64,000 nucleotides of DNA. Source: Capsicum annuum. Lineage: Eukaryota > Streptophyta > Magnoliopsida > Solanales > Solanaceae. Made by a program: the position numbers and the translations under genes. Position 1 is the stretch's first letter. Each line of letters opens with the position of its first letter. Below, piece by piece: positions 46,021 to 58,482 of the stretch. A model generated the notes under the pieces. The model was not told the DNA's origin. It searched no databases and saw nothing but the letters and a program-made list of their open reading frames with translations. The DNA lies in the NCBI RefSeq assembly GCF_002878395.1, contig NC_061119.1, forward strand, positions 21,216,580-21,280,579. The letters are read 5' to 3'.

Positions 46021-47270
46021 GAAATTGGTGTAGAATTTTATAGAAGAAATCTCAAAAATTCATAAGGATGAAGATCATCATGCAACAAAGAGAGAGAAGA
46101 CCAATAAAGACTTCAGATCCTCTCAATTTGATGTCATCTCAAACAAATTTAAACTGTGGAAGAAATTTTGAAGTCACCAGCTGCGACAAAGTCTAGGTAG
46201 ACAATTTCCTACTATGACAGAACTATTTGAAGAATCCTCCAACATTGATGATGAGTTTTGGAAATCCTCCATCAGATATAGTCAAAGCCAAGAGAAAGAC
46301 GTTTGTTGAGTTAGTACATGACATGACTGGCAGAGATTTTCTAACGCTTTTTTAGAAACTTTTGAAACTATTTTCTAAAATTAAGACTATTTTCAAAAAT
46401 CTATTCAAATGTTTTACTTAGTGATTGCCTAGACGTTTATTGGAGCAAGGAGCCAGAGTGGAGGTACCAACATGATAGGGCACCTGAAATATGGCGAGGA
46501 GAAAACCGAGGAGTGACGGAGGTCAAAACGGAGTAATTTCAGTCAAACTAATCATTTTTTGTGAATGCAGGGATCAATAAACAAAAATGAGAGCCATTTA
46601 CAAAAATCCCCGAGCAAGTTGGGAGCCACACCAGAGAATATCATGCTCAAGAATGGTATTTTCAGGTAGCCCCAAAGACAGTTTATTACCCATTTATTTA
46701 GGACCTTTTAAATTGTCTATCTCATTTCTTAAGACCATGAAGGATAAAACAAAAGCATCATATCTTTTATGAATATTGTATTTAGAATTGTTCTAAAAAA
46801 TAGTCACTAGCAAAAGCGACTTTTTGTCTACTAAATATTTACCTTGAGCGCAGGTACATTCAAAAAAGTTGACACAATAAATGGAACAGTTAAAAGGATC
46901 ACTCAATAGGAGGAAGAGTAGAAAATCATCCTCAAAATTCACCTTGGAGCAAAGAAAACGGTAATTGAGTAATCCACAAACTAGGACTTTGCTCCATTCA
47001 CTTCCATCTGATGGATTTTCTATTTAATCATTTCTTCAAAAGGAGAAAATTAATAGCAGAATAAGTCATTCAAATTATGATGCTCAGTATTTGTCATTAA
47101 ACTATTATACAGCTTGACTTTGGTCGCCAGTGAGAGGGATATTGTATCTACTAACTATCTACCTCAAGTACAGGTATGCATATAAAACAAAAATGCAGAC
47201 AAATGGATTCAGGCAAAACCATCTTCATTGCCAAAAGGGCCATTCCATTGCATTCCATTACCAAAAGGCC
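46021..47270 (+). other. Element D 3' region without gene
   Basis: No frame with family features. Short open frames at 46587-46772 and 47151-47345 are not convincing. Likely the decayed or recombined zone where RT and integrase would be. Confidence 0.4.
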
Positions 47271-47279
47271 ATTGCATAT

Positions 47280-48195
47280 CATCTCCTTTAAATATCTGAT
47301 GACACATGAAATATCATACGTTGGCGTTGAGGATATCATCCACATTAAATATCAGATGACGCGCGAGATATCATATGCGGGCATTGAGGGTATCATCTGC
47401 ATTAAATATCTGATGACGTGTGAGATATCATACAATGGCATTGAGGGTATCATCTGCATTTAATATCTAATGACGCGTGAGATATCATACACTGGCATCG
47501 AGGGTATCATCTGCATTAAATATCTGATGACATGTGAGATATCATACATTGGAGTTAAGGGTATCATCCACATTAAATATCTTATGATGCATGGGATATC
47601 ATATGCTGGCGTCGAGGGTATTATCTGCATTAAATATCTAATGACGCGTGAGATATCATACACTAGTGTCGAGGGTATCATTTGCATTAAATATCTGATG
47701 ACGCATGAGATATCATATGCTAGCATCGAGGATATCATCATCTAATATCTATTGGCATGCGAGATATCATACACTGGCATCGAGGATATCATCATCTAAT
47801 ATTTGTCGACACGCGAGATATCATACGCTAGGGTCGAGGATATCATCACCTAATATCTGTTGACACACGAGATATCATACGCTGGCATTGAGGATATCAT
47901 CACCTAATATCTTTTGACACATGATTTATAATATACTGGTATCGGAGATATTATCAGCAGCTAATATCTATTAACATGCAAGATATCATACGTTGGCATC
48001 GAGGATATCATCATCATCGATATCTATTAACACGTGAGATATCATACACCGGCGTTGAGGATATCATCAATATCTAATATCTATTGACACATGAGATATC
48101 ATAGGCTAGCGTCAAGGATATCGTCAGCATATAATATTTATTGACACATGAGATATCATACACTGGCATCAAGGATATCTCATCATTTTATGAAT
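47280..48195 (+). repeat. 57-bp satellite-like tandem array
   Basis: Units begin GATGACxCGTGAGATATCATAC and end GTATCATCTGCATTAAATATCT. Unit starts at 47298, 47355, 47412, 47469, 47526, 47583, 47640 and 47697 are exactly 57 bases apart. From 47750 to 48195 about eight more copies vary in length. Because 57 is a multiple of three, both strands show long open frames (47176-47463, 47470-47745, 47460-47741) that are artefacts of the repeat. Confidence 0.95.
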
Positions 48196-48239
48196 CGGCA
48201 TCTGAATGCATCAAAAGTATGAGATTTGAAGGGATGCCT

Positions 48240-48830
48240 TTAAGTCACTATCTGATGATATATGAGATTTCTTTGTAGTTGACAATTTGAGGATCATCTA
48301 TAAGTTATATTATTTAAAGTAGGATAGTGTGCAAGATTATGTCTGAGTTGATAGCCCAAAGGTCATCTGTAAGCTGCAACAATATCCTAACCGGATAGTG
48401 TGCAAGGTTACCCAAGAAATTGATAGTCCAAAGGTTATCCATAAGTTGCAGCTAAATCCTTATCGAAAAATATGTGAGATTATCAAATTGATAAGTCCAA
48501 TCTCTATAAGTCAGTCATATTCAAGATCGATAATCCGCAGGATTACCCATGGACTAGCAATTTGAGAGATGTCTATAAGTCATATTGTATCCAAGGTAGG
48601 ATGATGTGCAGGAATATTTGAGAACTAGCGATTGGAGGGATATTTGTAAGCCATCTATTATCTAAGGTCAAAAAATATGTAGGATTACCTAAGGGCTAGC
48701 AATCAGAGGATATCTGAAAGTCGCCTCATATCCAACATCAAATAGTGTTTGAGATTATCAAAAGATTGTCAATCTAAGGGAAATCTATAAGTCGTATTGA
48801 TACAAAAGATACGCAAGGCGTACCCGAGAT
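48240..48830 (+). repeat. Second, more diverged tandem repeat, ~65-75 bp
   Basis: Recurring blocks of the form GATAGTGTGCAAG(A/G)TTA, then 'TTGATAG(T/C)CCAAAGG' and 'ATCTATAAGTCG'. About eight units, much more diverged than the 57-bp array to its left. Confidence 0.75.
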
Positions 48831-50032
48831 CATATACAAAGAATTATTGGCAACAACCGAAGAGGTTACCATTCCACAAGCACTATAGGTTACTCAAAAG
48901 GGTTTCCACATCAATGCAAGTTTAAGCAGTTATAGGGACCATTCTGCATAAAGTGTCGTTGGTGTCCAAAAGGGGCAACCCCACTTTGAAGACATATTTA
49001 ATCGACAAATGAGATAATTATTCAATAACCAAGAGAGTTGTCGTGTCTATTGTTGTAATTTATTTCCTTCCAAACAGGTACATGAAAGGAATAACTTCAC
49101 TTTTTACGCAACAACTCATGTGGAGATATGGTAAAGACTATATACATCTTTCTTGGATTGTGTTAAGCACAAACACTTTTTGTTTGGATCATTGTTGAGA
49201 GGATCCGAGAGGATGAAAATCTCAAATCAAAACCACAGGTGCGGATGACTTCAGATAGATTGCAGCATAATGTGAAACTTTTTCTTAGTAGCAAAATGGG
49301 ACATAGTCTAGAGAGGAACGTCAAACTCTTTGGACGCGACCTAAAAAATAATCGCCACCATAATCAAACCATACCCCTGTTATAAGACGTACGGGTATTT
49401 TGAGATAATCTCGTTTCATCTTCACTATCGGGATATTCCAAAACTTATACCGAGGGTAATATTCCCTTTCTTTCAAATTTAGGTGACAATACACTTATAA
49501 TTTTTGAAATTATGTCTAGGTAAATTCTTGCCTATGGATGTAAAGGATCCCACATTCATGGTTAAGAGTTTACAAGTCTCTCTTCTGCAACTTGATCAAC
49601 TTGTCACTCATCCCGAGCCAAAGATCGTCTGAAATAAAAGACTATCTTTTCTACCAATTGAGTCAAAGTACATGCAGTCTAATACCCGAGTCGTGGGGAT
49701 ATGTAGGCTGGGATTTTTATTGAAAACTCCACTGCATTCCAACCTCCCCCAAAATCCCTTTATTCTCTGATTTTTTTGGTTTTACCAAAAACTTCAAAAC
49801 TCAGATAGCTGGTGAATTTTTTGAAACTCGTTCTTTAAATTAAGCTTTAAGAACTACAAGTTGCCAGAAGTCTCATGTAACCTGAGATACATAGGAAACC
49901 TGATACCAAGGTACGGCCTTAGCTCCAAAACTCGTGGGAAAACCAACCTCTTTCATATCTGAATTTTTAGTAGGACAAAAATTAGGAACGTCAACCTCGC
50001 TTCGCCCATGATTACTTGCATCCACCCTACCT
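48831..50032 (+). other. Element D 3' untranslated region
   Basis: No gene on either strand. The minus-strand frame at 49873-50103 crosses the LTR boundary and is a shadow. Confidence 0.5.
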
Positions 50033-50048
50033 AAAGGAAGGGGGCAGT
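50033..50048 (+). other. Polypurine tract of element D
   Basis: AAAGGAAGGGGGCAGT next to the right LTR. Confidence 0.85.
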
Positions 50049-53000
50049 TATTGACACCTAATTTTTGCCAACCACTACTAAATTTAATCTTGAATTTCTT
50101 CAATTTTTAATAAAATCAAAATATTTATTCCATCCGAATAAAAACTTTTCAAAATATTTTTGTACGTAATTTTGCCATTTTTAAGTATCAATTATATTAT
50201 CATATTCAATCATACGAAATTATATAATTTTATTACTTAATATTTATTTTATGAAATATCAGATTTTAACCAAAGCATATCTTGAAAATAAATTTAAAGG
50301 ATTATAAATTTTGATTTAAATATAATTTATTCTCAAAATAATTTATTTGGATATATATTTGTTTGATTTTATTAAATCAAAAACCTTAGGATTAAACAAG
50401 GTATTAATTCATATGGAATTTTGATTTAATTTAGTCAATTTATTAAATTTTGACCACAATTGAAATCAAATTAGTCACATTTGCGATAGAATGGACCAAT
50501 GTAATTTTAATTCAGTCAAAATATTAATTAAACTTGAGTAAGTTCCAAATTTTAATTGGTGGTTATGCTTTAAATAACCCCCAAATTTTAAAAACATCAT
50601 CTACCCTTTCAATTAAACTAACCAATTCACCAACCCAAGTCTAATTAACCCCTCATCAAACTGAAACAGCCTCTATAACACACCAGCCCACTTATCCATG
50701 ACCCAGCCCACTCTTATTTTCTTTCTCAATACCACAAGACATCATAATTGACAAACAACAACAACAACAAATAACAATACCAACCTCAACGTTAATAGCA
50801 ACAATACTCCGACTTCAATGCTGATTCGAAGTCGACCGAACCCGACGCCGAAAACCAACTCCAATATCATAAAAAATGCGACCCGACCCTTTCCCACAAG
50901 CACATCATGTGGATCCGTATAAAGAGCGTTCGATAATATGGTAGAAAATGTTGAGGTGACTTCTCCAATAGCCAAATTCATACAATTCGTACGTATTAGT
51001 TATGATTTCATTGGTCCTCTGTCCTGATTCATTTTTCCTAATTTTTATTGGTCCACCCACTTCAAATTCTTCAAAAAAAAACTTCAAAATTAGTGCAGTT
51101 TATTAGCTGGAAATCCTATCCTAAGCAAAAATCCGATATTCCCCATATTTTTCATACCAAATTTGGCCCCCTTGATTTGGTTGATCTAACAACGGTTGGG
51201 AATGCAAAGCAGGCTCTCTTTTCCCTCTATAAAAATCTATCTTTGGAGCATAAATACTCAAGTCTTGAGCCCTCCTTGATTTGGCTGATCTAACATCGGT
51301 TGGGAATGCAAAGCAGGCTTTCTTTTCCCTCTATAAAAATCTATCTTTGGAGCATAAATACTCAAGTCTTGAAAGGTGAAAAAACCCTTTGAGCAAAAAT
51401 ACAGTGCATTTTTTTCGCAAAAAATTTTTGTCTTGTGAAATTCATTAAAAAAATCAAAGATTTCAAGTTGACGACGACATTTTTTGGTGGTGGATGATGC
51501 CAATGAAGTTTGTGATCTCGTTTTGCTTCCACGAAGGATGTAACACCCTTTTTCATTTTTAACTTCTGTTATTATTTTATTTGTTTTTGCTCCATCTCCT
51601 TCTTTATAATGTTTATGTTGTTGCCTGCTTGCTGGGAGTAACTATAGATGGCTATGTAAGCCATAAGAGTAGTTTGTTTTGTATTTTTTCTTGGAAATGA
51701 TGGTTGCGTTATAATCTTTAGTGTAGTTTTTCAACGAGTTCATTGTCGCGTGTTAATGGTGTCGATTGGCTGTAATAAACTGGTTTAGCAATTATCGGTA
51801 TTGTGTAGCAGTAACTTTACTGTATGAATTAATAGGTACATATATGTCATTGAGATCCTATGGTTTTCTCATCTAGTCCACTGTCTTAGCTTCAAGTTTT
51901 GTTAATTGAACACTAAAGATGGTTTCTTTGGTTTAGCACCTCTGGCCAGTTCTTGTCTTTTCTTTTATGTTAGTAATTTTTTTTATCTCAAATACTTGTT
52001 TACACAGGTTGTGATTCATGTTTCTAATTTATTTCCCTCTTATTTTGGTTCTCGATATGTCATTCCAAGTTGGAGTATTTTTTCTGTGGTTTGAGTTCAC
52101 CGTTTGGCGTACGATATCGTGAGAATGAGGCAGGTCATTATACTTATTTTGAGTGGTCTATCAGTTGAATTCTTTTTGGTGTTTCAAAAATGATCATTGC
52201 ATAATGTTGTGATTTGAACATTTCTTTTCTAAACTAATGATTCCCTGAGGATTCTCTTGACATATGATACTAATTATAACTTGTAAAAGATGGTATGAAG
52301 TATTTTCTTAGTTCTTCCTTTATATAAAGACTAAAGAATAAAAGGAAGTCTCTCAATCGCCTTTTGTTGTCCCTAGAAGTTACTGCAGATGTTTTGAGTG
52401 CCTTTGCTTATTTTACTCGATTCCTTTGTTTGTTTCATAACCGATAATTACTTGAGATCAAACTTGGTTTTCCTTTTTTGAATAAGCTTCCCCTAAGTTT
52501 GTTTAATCTAATAAAATGGTTGCCTTTAATAAATTACCATAAGTTTCTATCTTATAAATTTGAATCCTCTCATTTTTGTTTGCTCTATTGGCTGGAAATT
52601 AATTGGGTATGTCACTTGTGTCTTAATATATGCGATCATTTTCTTGCTTGTGATGCTCAGTCTCGCATATCTAGGATTTCAGTAGGTTACTCTAATAGGC
52701 TGGAGTTTTTATTGTTCTCATTACCAAAGGTTAATACTAATTTATCTAAATAAAAGTTGCTCTAAAAGATCACATGATTGTCTAAGAAATATGTTTGTTT
52801 TAATATTGTTGCGTCTGATCGATTTCAATATATTAAACTAGCTAGTTTCTTTTCAGTATGCTATTGTTTGATTTTTGAATGTTTGATATATAAAATCTGT
52901 CTGTTTTGTTTCTGAGGTGTACCTAGTGGTCTTTGTTTATTATGAAGTACTGCAGGGATTGCTTATGGGTTTTACTTTAGTTCCATCTTTTTCCTCTTTT

Positions 53001-54372
53001 GGAATTTGGTATGATCTTGACATCATGGATTGTATTTGTTAGGACTATGTTCATAGGTTTCATGTTTTAACTTTTCATTAGTTAAAAATTGTTAATTTCC
53101 GATTAATAGGCATCATAGTTGGAAACACAATCTTGTTTTCTTGAAAGCTTGGGTTTTGAGTTTAACCTGTCCAAGCTTGTAGTAAGAATATCTATAATTC
53201 TGCACTCATATGGCTTCTTGATAGTATGTTGATCAAAAATTTATCTTGAATTAATGAATTCATTTGTTTAGTTTCTGTGTTAAAGTTTAGAATAATTAAC
53301 TTATTAGTCTTATCGAAATATCATGATGACATAATTCCCTTTATTAAAAGGTGTTTATATGCCTTAGAATATACTGCTCAATTAATCATAGAAAAAATGT
53401 TGTTGGAAATCATGTTGATTATCCTTTTCCATCATACGGCTACATTATGCTATTTTTGATTGATTCTTATGCATGAGCTTATAGCATGTTTTTCTTTTGT
53501 AACTTTAATGTTTTATTCACTCTCCTTAGAAGATATATTAATTCCTTCATCTCTTTCCTTGCATGAACCCACCTTAGAGTCCAAATTGACTTTTTCTCCA
53601 TGCATTTCATATTGGGCCAACATGGCTCACTTTCTTGAGTCAAGCCCGAAAGAGAATCCAAAATCAGTTACATAGTTCATGGCGACAAAAAGTCAAAAGA
53701 AGAAGAATGGGTTAAAGTTCCCTTGAAGTGGCTAAGAGACTTGAAAGTCTCGTTTCTTACTTTATTCATTTTTATTATTGTCCTTATTTATTTATTTCAT
53801 TGCTTATTCATTTGGGCCTAGAGGCCAAAGTTGTAAATTTAATACAGATGGAGACGATTTTGGGCCAACTGGCCTGGAAAAATAGTTGTAGGATAGGTTA
53901 TGGGCCATTGCCCAACATTAAGATTAGGACAGGAGTAAGTGGGCCAAAATTCCAATTAGATTAGGACAGGGTCTATTGGTTTAGGCCCAATGGCCTAAGT
54001 CTTTTATTTTCTCCCCTTCCCCTTTTACATGAATTGTTAATAATTTGTTTAGACTTAGTTAAAATCCTACTAAGTAGTCAAAATCTATTTTACACATGTC
54101 CTTTTCTAAATTCAATTACTTTTCAACAATCAATATTTTTTTTTGAAGTTAGTCAAAAGATATTTTTAAATAGTTTGGATAACCGCAAGTTAGTGGATAC
54201 TCTTGGATCCTTAACAACCTCCCAAGAGTATTAATAGGAATTGCTTACTCAGAATCTTCAGATTTTAAACGATATTTCTATTTTAGATCGTTTAAAGTAT
54301 CCTATGAAGGTTTCTTAATTCCCTTTCAAAATTAAGTGGCGACTCTTAAAATGTCAAAATTTCCTCAAAACA
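50049..54372 (+). repeat. Element D right LTR
   Basis: Begins TATTGACACCTAATTTTTGCC (TG decayed to TA) and ends CTCAAAACA, followed by ATGTA. 4324 bp. It contains a duplicated core promoter at 51168-51372. Confidence 0.9.
51168..51372 (+). promoter_or_regulatory. Tandemly duplicated LTR core promoter
   Basis: A roughly 102-bp unit runs from CCCCCTTGATTTGG to CTCAAGTCTTGAG and repeats at once. Each carries CTCTATAAAAATCTATC (near 51224 and 51326). The left LTR has a single unit (near 38325-38425). Confidence 0.85.
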
Positions 54373-54377
54373 ATGTA

Positions 54378-55553
54378 TATTAAGGCCTCAAATAACTCCC
54401 AGCTATTAGATGGATCAAAATAGTCCTTAGTGATTAAGTTCTTGAGAAGAATGTTGCTTTAGTCAATTTCAAATGAGCTTATCTTTTATTCTACTTATAA
54501 TTGTCCAGCTCAATACCCACCAAATTTTAGGAAATTGAATTATCTTTCCAACGATATCAATTTTTCATATATCCGATACTTGAGTGAGAAGTTATGACAT
54601 TTTTAGTGAAAGGCAGTGGCTCATAGTAATAAGGCTGCATCGCAGAGATAGCCAAAATCACGTTCATTATTTTCCAGTGAAGTACCGCGATTGGCACCAC
54701 ATCTCGCCAAGGGTTAAATTCACGTTCAGTGGGGCACCGCGATGGCATTGCATCATGTTAAGGTGCCAAATCGAGATTGTTTGTTTCTAGTGGCGCAACG
54801 TGATAGCACCGCATCACGTCAGGATCAAAAATCGGGATTTCCAGTTTCAGTTCCAAGTTATAATTGTCCAAGGGCATTTATGACTATTCCCTTCAACTCT
54901 TTACTCCAACACACAATTAAAACTGTAAAGGGGCATTATGAGCCCCATTACTCATAATTTCCCTCCAAGAAATTAATCCTTTCTCAAGAGTAAAACCCTA
55001 ACATTCTAGATTCAAGATCAAATCTTAAGGAAAACCCCAAGAACTCTCCAAATTCATCAACCCAGGTATGTTAAATGTTCATCCATAGGTCCCTTCCACC
55101 CATGCAGTCCAAGTATACAATTTTAAATTCAAAGTTGTGATCTTTACAAGTTATTGTGAATTTTAAATTGTGATTTTAACCATGAATTCCCATGAATTGA
55201 AACTCTATGCTATGTTTACATGAAATTGTTGTTGTTATCAAACCCTACACATTTGACTAATGTTATTTACTGATTTAAATCACAATTAGTGATGTTGACA
55301 TTGAAATCATGCTATTACTAGAAACTTTAAACTATTCCCATGATTATCTTATACCATGCATATCAAGTGTTTGATGAAATGCCTACAAGAATGAATTTTG
55401 AATGAATGCTTTCTTATTTTGACCCCAAAGTTTTAGTACTATTTTGCTATTATTGCTATGAAGTCCTGGGGGTTATGAATACCTGAAAACATTGTTGTTT
55501 ACTTAGTCTCAGTATCTTTAGAATAGTTTCAAATATGTTATGAGCATTATCAG
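54378..55553 (+). repeat. Element C 3' LTR, continued
   Basis: Matches 23228 to about 24345 closely by eye (TTAAGGCCTCAAATAACTCC against TTAAGGCCTTAAATAACTAT). Cut by element F at TATAATACCC. Open frames at 54557-54957 on either strand are shadows. Confidence 0.9.
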
Positions 55554-57938
55554 TATAATACCCTGTACTTTTTCCTAGCTAATTTCATCTCAAGAATGTC
55601 TAGTATTAGATTCTAAATTGAATGATGGTTATTCCATGATGAATCTTCAAGATTTTCACTTTTTGTCTTGTGGGAAATTCAATAAGCTTTCCATCGATAT
55701 AAGTTTCGCCAAAATCCGATAACCGAGTTAGAAGTTACGACTATTTTAATTTTCCATCGTAAAACAATTCCATCTTAGTTAGTGGCACGCCGTGCAACAA
55801 GAGGAAATGACATTTGGAAAATTCCAGTATAGGTCCACGATTATGGCGCTCACGCCAGGGCCCAAATTCAGAATTATCCTTTTCCAGTTTCTTAGCGCTA
55901 TTTCCTCCGCGTCACGCCGAAGTTCCAGGTCGTAAAAGAAAGGGCAATGTGATGGCTCCACGTTATGCAATCCCTCAGTTTCCCAATGGTCAAATTCCAG
56001 TGACACAATGCAATAGCGCTGCATTGCGCCAGGGGCAAATTTACTGAAACTAAATGATGCGTCTAGGGTTAAAAGGGTCAACTTCCCACCACTATTTAAG
56101 CCCTTTAACACGTGATTCAGCCATTTTTCACCCAAAATACACTCTCTTCTCTTAAAAACTTCTATAGAAAAATCTAGGGATTTTCATAGAAGATTTAGAG
56201 TCAAGAATTTCTTCCGTCAATCTTCACGAAATCACAATTCATGGACTTCTTTCATCTATGAAGCCCAAGAATCTCTTTTCTAAGTTTAAGTTTATGGGTT
56301 TCTTTATGAATTTCATATTGGGTTTGTTTTGTTTATGTTGAGAATTATCAATTGAATTCAAATCCATATTCGGTGATCAATTTTATGTGGAAATTGATTT
56401 GTATTGATGTATATTCATGAGAACCTTTGAATAAACCCTAGGACGGTGAAATTAGAGATGAATCATGATGATTAGTTGTTGTACAATGTTGTCTACATGT
56501 GCTATGCCTACCTTGTGTCTGATTAAATGCCTAGATTAACAATACCCAACTAGTATGATATCCTGAAATCCCCATGTATGTACAAGTTATACCTATCACA
56601 TGTTTTGATGGAATTCTTCTATAAATGTATTATGGATTATGATGTTAGTTATATGTTCAATAACTTTTCAACAATCAATATTTCAGACAGTCTTATGACT
56701 TAGTAAATCTCTATGATCTCATGAACTCAGTCAGTTGTCAGATGTTAGTAGTATTCCTTAAGTTAATAGAAGTCTGTAACTTAGTCCATGTTCAGTTTAG
56801 TAAATCATGTTCAGTGTCTATTTAGATGGGAGTAGAAATTAACAACGAGCGAACCCAAGGGTGGGAACTCACCTGTTATATGAGGGTGTGATTCTTAGAA
56901 GCAATCTTTGCATTCTAGAAATATGTAGCCAGCATAGGTTGAGACATCATAGCCTACTATATGAGGGAAGATGAGGTGTCTTAACCTGCTCTATGAGGGT
57001 TCCCACCATTCCTATTAGAGTTACCTATTATATTAAGGTCACTCACATATTGTCCTTACCAGTGACGCGATATTGACATCCTTCCAATCAGGGCATAGAT
57101 TGGACCCCTATTCAGCTATAATACATCATCTAGGGCATGTCGGATAGATGACTACCTCCTACAGTCACAATATCAGTCTCAGTAAAAGAACTCAGATAGT
57201 TTTTCAAAATTCGGGACTGTCAAATACAGTCAACTCAGAAGTTCCACCAGATTTAAGACTATCAGATAAAGTCACTTATGTTATCAGTTATATTAGTTAT
57301 CAATATTTTATGTTAACAGTATTCAAATTTAGTACTCACGTTATCATGATTTCAGATATAGTTACTATGTATACATGCATATATTATCATATTCAAATTA
57401 GTCAGTTAGCCAGTATTGTTCTTGCATATGAACCCCATGCATTCAGCCAACCCCACATACATACCAGTACATTCAAAGTACTGACGTATTTGTGCTATGG
57501 TGTCTTATACCATAGGTTTAGAGACACGAGCTACAAATCAGCAGAATATTCCAGTTTCAGCAGTTAGAGTTAGAAGTGAGTCCTCATTATTCGAGGACAT
57601 AATTATTTATCTATTATCTAATAAATTAGTTTATTAGTTGGAGTTAGTTGGGAACAGTTCCGATCAACTCCTTACTCATACAGTCAGTTAGAGACTTTCT
57701 AGACTATCATGTTTTAGACTTTAATATTTTCAGTTTTGTTTTGCGTATTTCATTCCCAATTTAGATGTTATATTTTACTTCAGTTATGTGAACCTTATGG
57801 CCTTTGAGTTCATGTTTTCTATATTATTCAGTATTTTATGCAGTATACAGGTACAGATATTAGTCATGGGTTATCTTGTGGTCCTTCGGGGTCATAAGCA
57901 TCGTGTTCCATTTAGGGTACTAGATTTGGGGCGTTACA
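55554..57938 (+). repeat. Element F 5' LTR
   Basis: 2385 bp; begins TATAATACCCTGTACTTT (TG decayed to TA), ends GGGGCGTTACA before the primer site. The 139-codon open frame at 57148-57567 lies within it and is not a gene. Confidence 0.85.
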
Positions 57939-57942
57939 AACT

Positions 57943-57955
57943 TGGTATCAAAGCC
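57943..57955 (+). other. Primer binding site of element F
   Basis: TGGTATCAAAGCC, four bases after the LTR; 12 of 13 bases of the tRNA-Met complementary site. Confidence 0.9.
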
Positions 57956-58161
57956 TAAAGTTCAACAGAGTCCTAGGATGTCTGAAAGTCTCATTTAGTA
58001 GAATTTTGTACATAGGTGTGTTGCACACCACATTTATGTACAGAAGGCTATAAGATGTTTTAGGAACAGTTTCCCCTCTTTCATTATTCATGTCGTGCAA
58101 ATAATCATAATCTCAAGTCAATCTCACAGTTTAATTTTTTTCTCTGTTCCTTCTACAGAAC

Positions 58162-58482
58162 ATGCCTCCTAAAAGAAGAAATGGGAATCAGCCAGCCCCT
58201 CAGCCCGAAGAACCTTTGGGCAAACATGTTCCTGATGTAAAGTTTTAAGCTGCATTTACTACTCTTGCTAACTCAGTTACTACTTAGAATGAATGACCAG
58301 CTATCATTTCGGCCAATCTAGTGGCAAATTTATTTGCAGCAAGGTTTCGGTATTTCACACGAATGAATCCACCATCCTTTCTCGAGTCTAAGATAGATGA
58401 GGACCCTCAGGAATTCCTAGATCAGGTACTGAAGGTGACAGACACCATGGGGATGAGTACTGTTGAGAGTGTTGAGCTAGCT
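58162..58482 (+). pseudogene. Element F gag, N-terminal part
   Basis: Starts ATG at 58162 (MPPKRRNGNQPAPQPEEP), then the gag core start 'RYFTRMNPPSFLESKIDED' and 'QEFLDQVLKVTDTMGM', ending 'VESVELA' where the solo LTR is inserted. In-frame stops near 58246, 58287 and 58294. The rest of the core is at 61977. The segment matches chromovirus gag, which forms the particle. Confidence 0.85.

Larger units (their letters stand above)
28269..54372 (+). mobile_element. Element D: Tat/Ogre-like long-LTR retrotransposon, no RT
   Basis: Flanked by ATGTA duplications (28264-28268 and 54373-54377). LTR left is 28269-29217 plus 38107-41449 (about 4.29 kb without the viral insert); LTR right is 50049-54372 (4.32 kb). 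The primer site TGGCGACTCCGC and the very long LTRs are typical of the Tat/Ogre lineage. The interior (41450-50048) has gag remains, a G-patch-like region and repeat arrays, but no RT, RNase H or integrase. It is therefore a deletion derivative or non-autonomous. Confidence 0.85.
23122..55553 (+). mobile_element. Element C: Ty3/gypsy element, internally deleted and split by D and F
   Basis: LTR 23122-24637, primer site, degraded gag with zinc knuckle and protease region, then a stretch without recognisable RT. The second LTR (from 28169) is interrupted after 100 bp by element D and resumes at 54378. It is then cut at 55554 by element F, so its end lies beyond the window. Its gag start and LTR resemble those of F, so both are probably one family. 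Confidence 0.85.

Noticed and set aside
47176..47745. Long open frames on both strands over the 57-bp array
   Set aside because: They follow from a repeat unit whose length is a multiple of three; not genes.
47280..47760. Regularly spaced repeat resembling a CRISPR array
   Set aside because: The units are contiguous without unique spacers, and the context is a plant retrotransposon.
57148..57567. 139-codon plus-strand frame
   Set aside because: Inside the F LTR; no family features.
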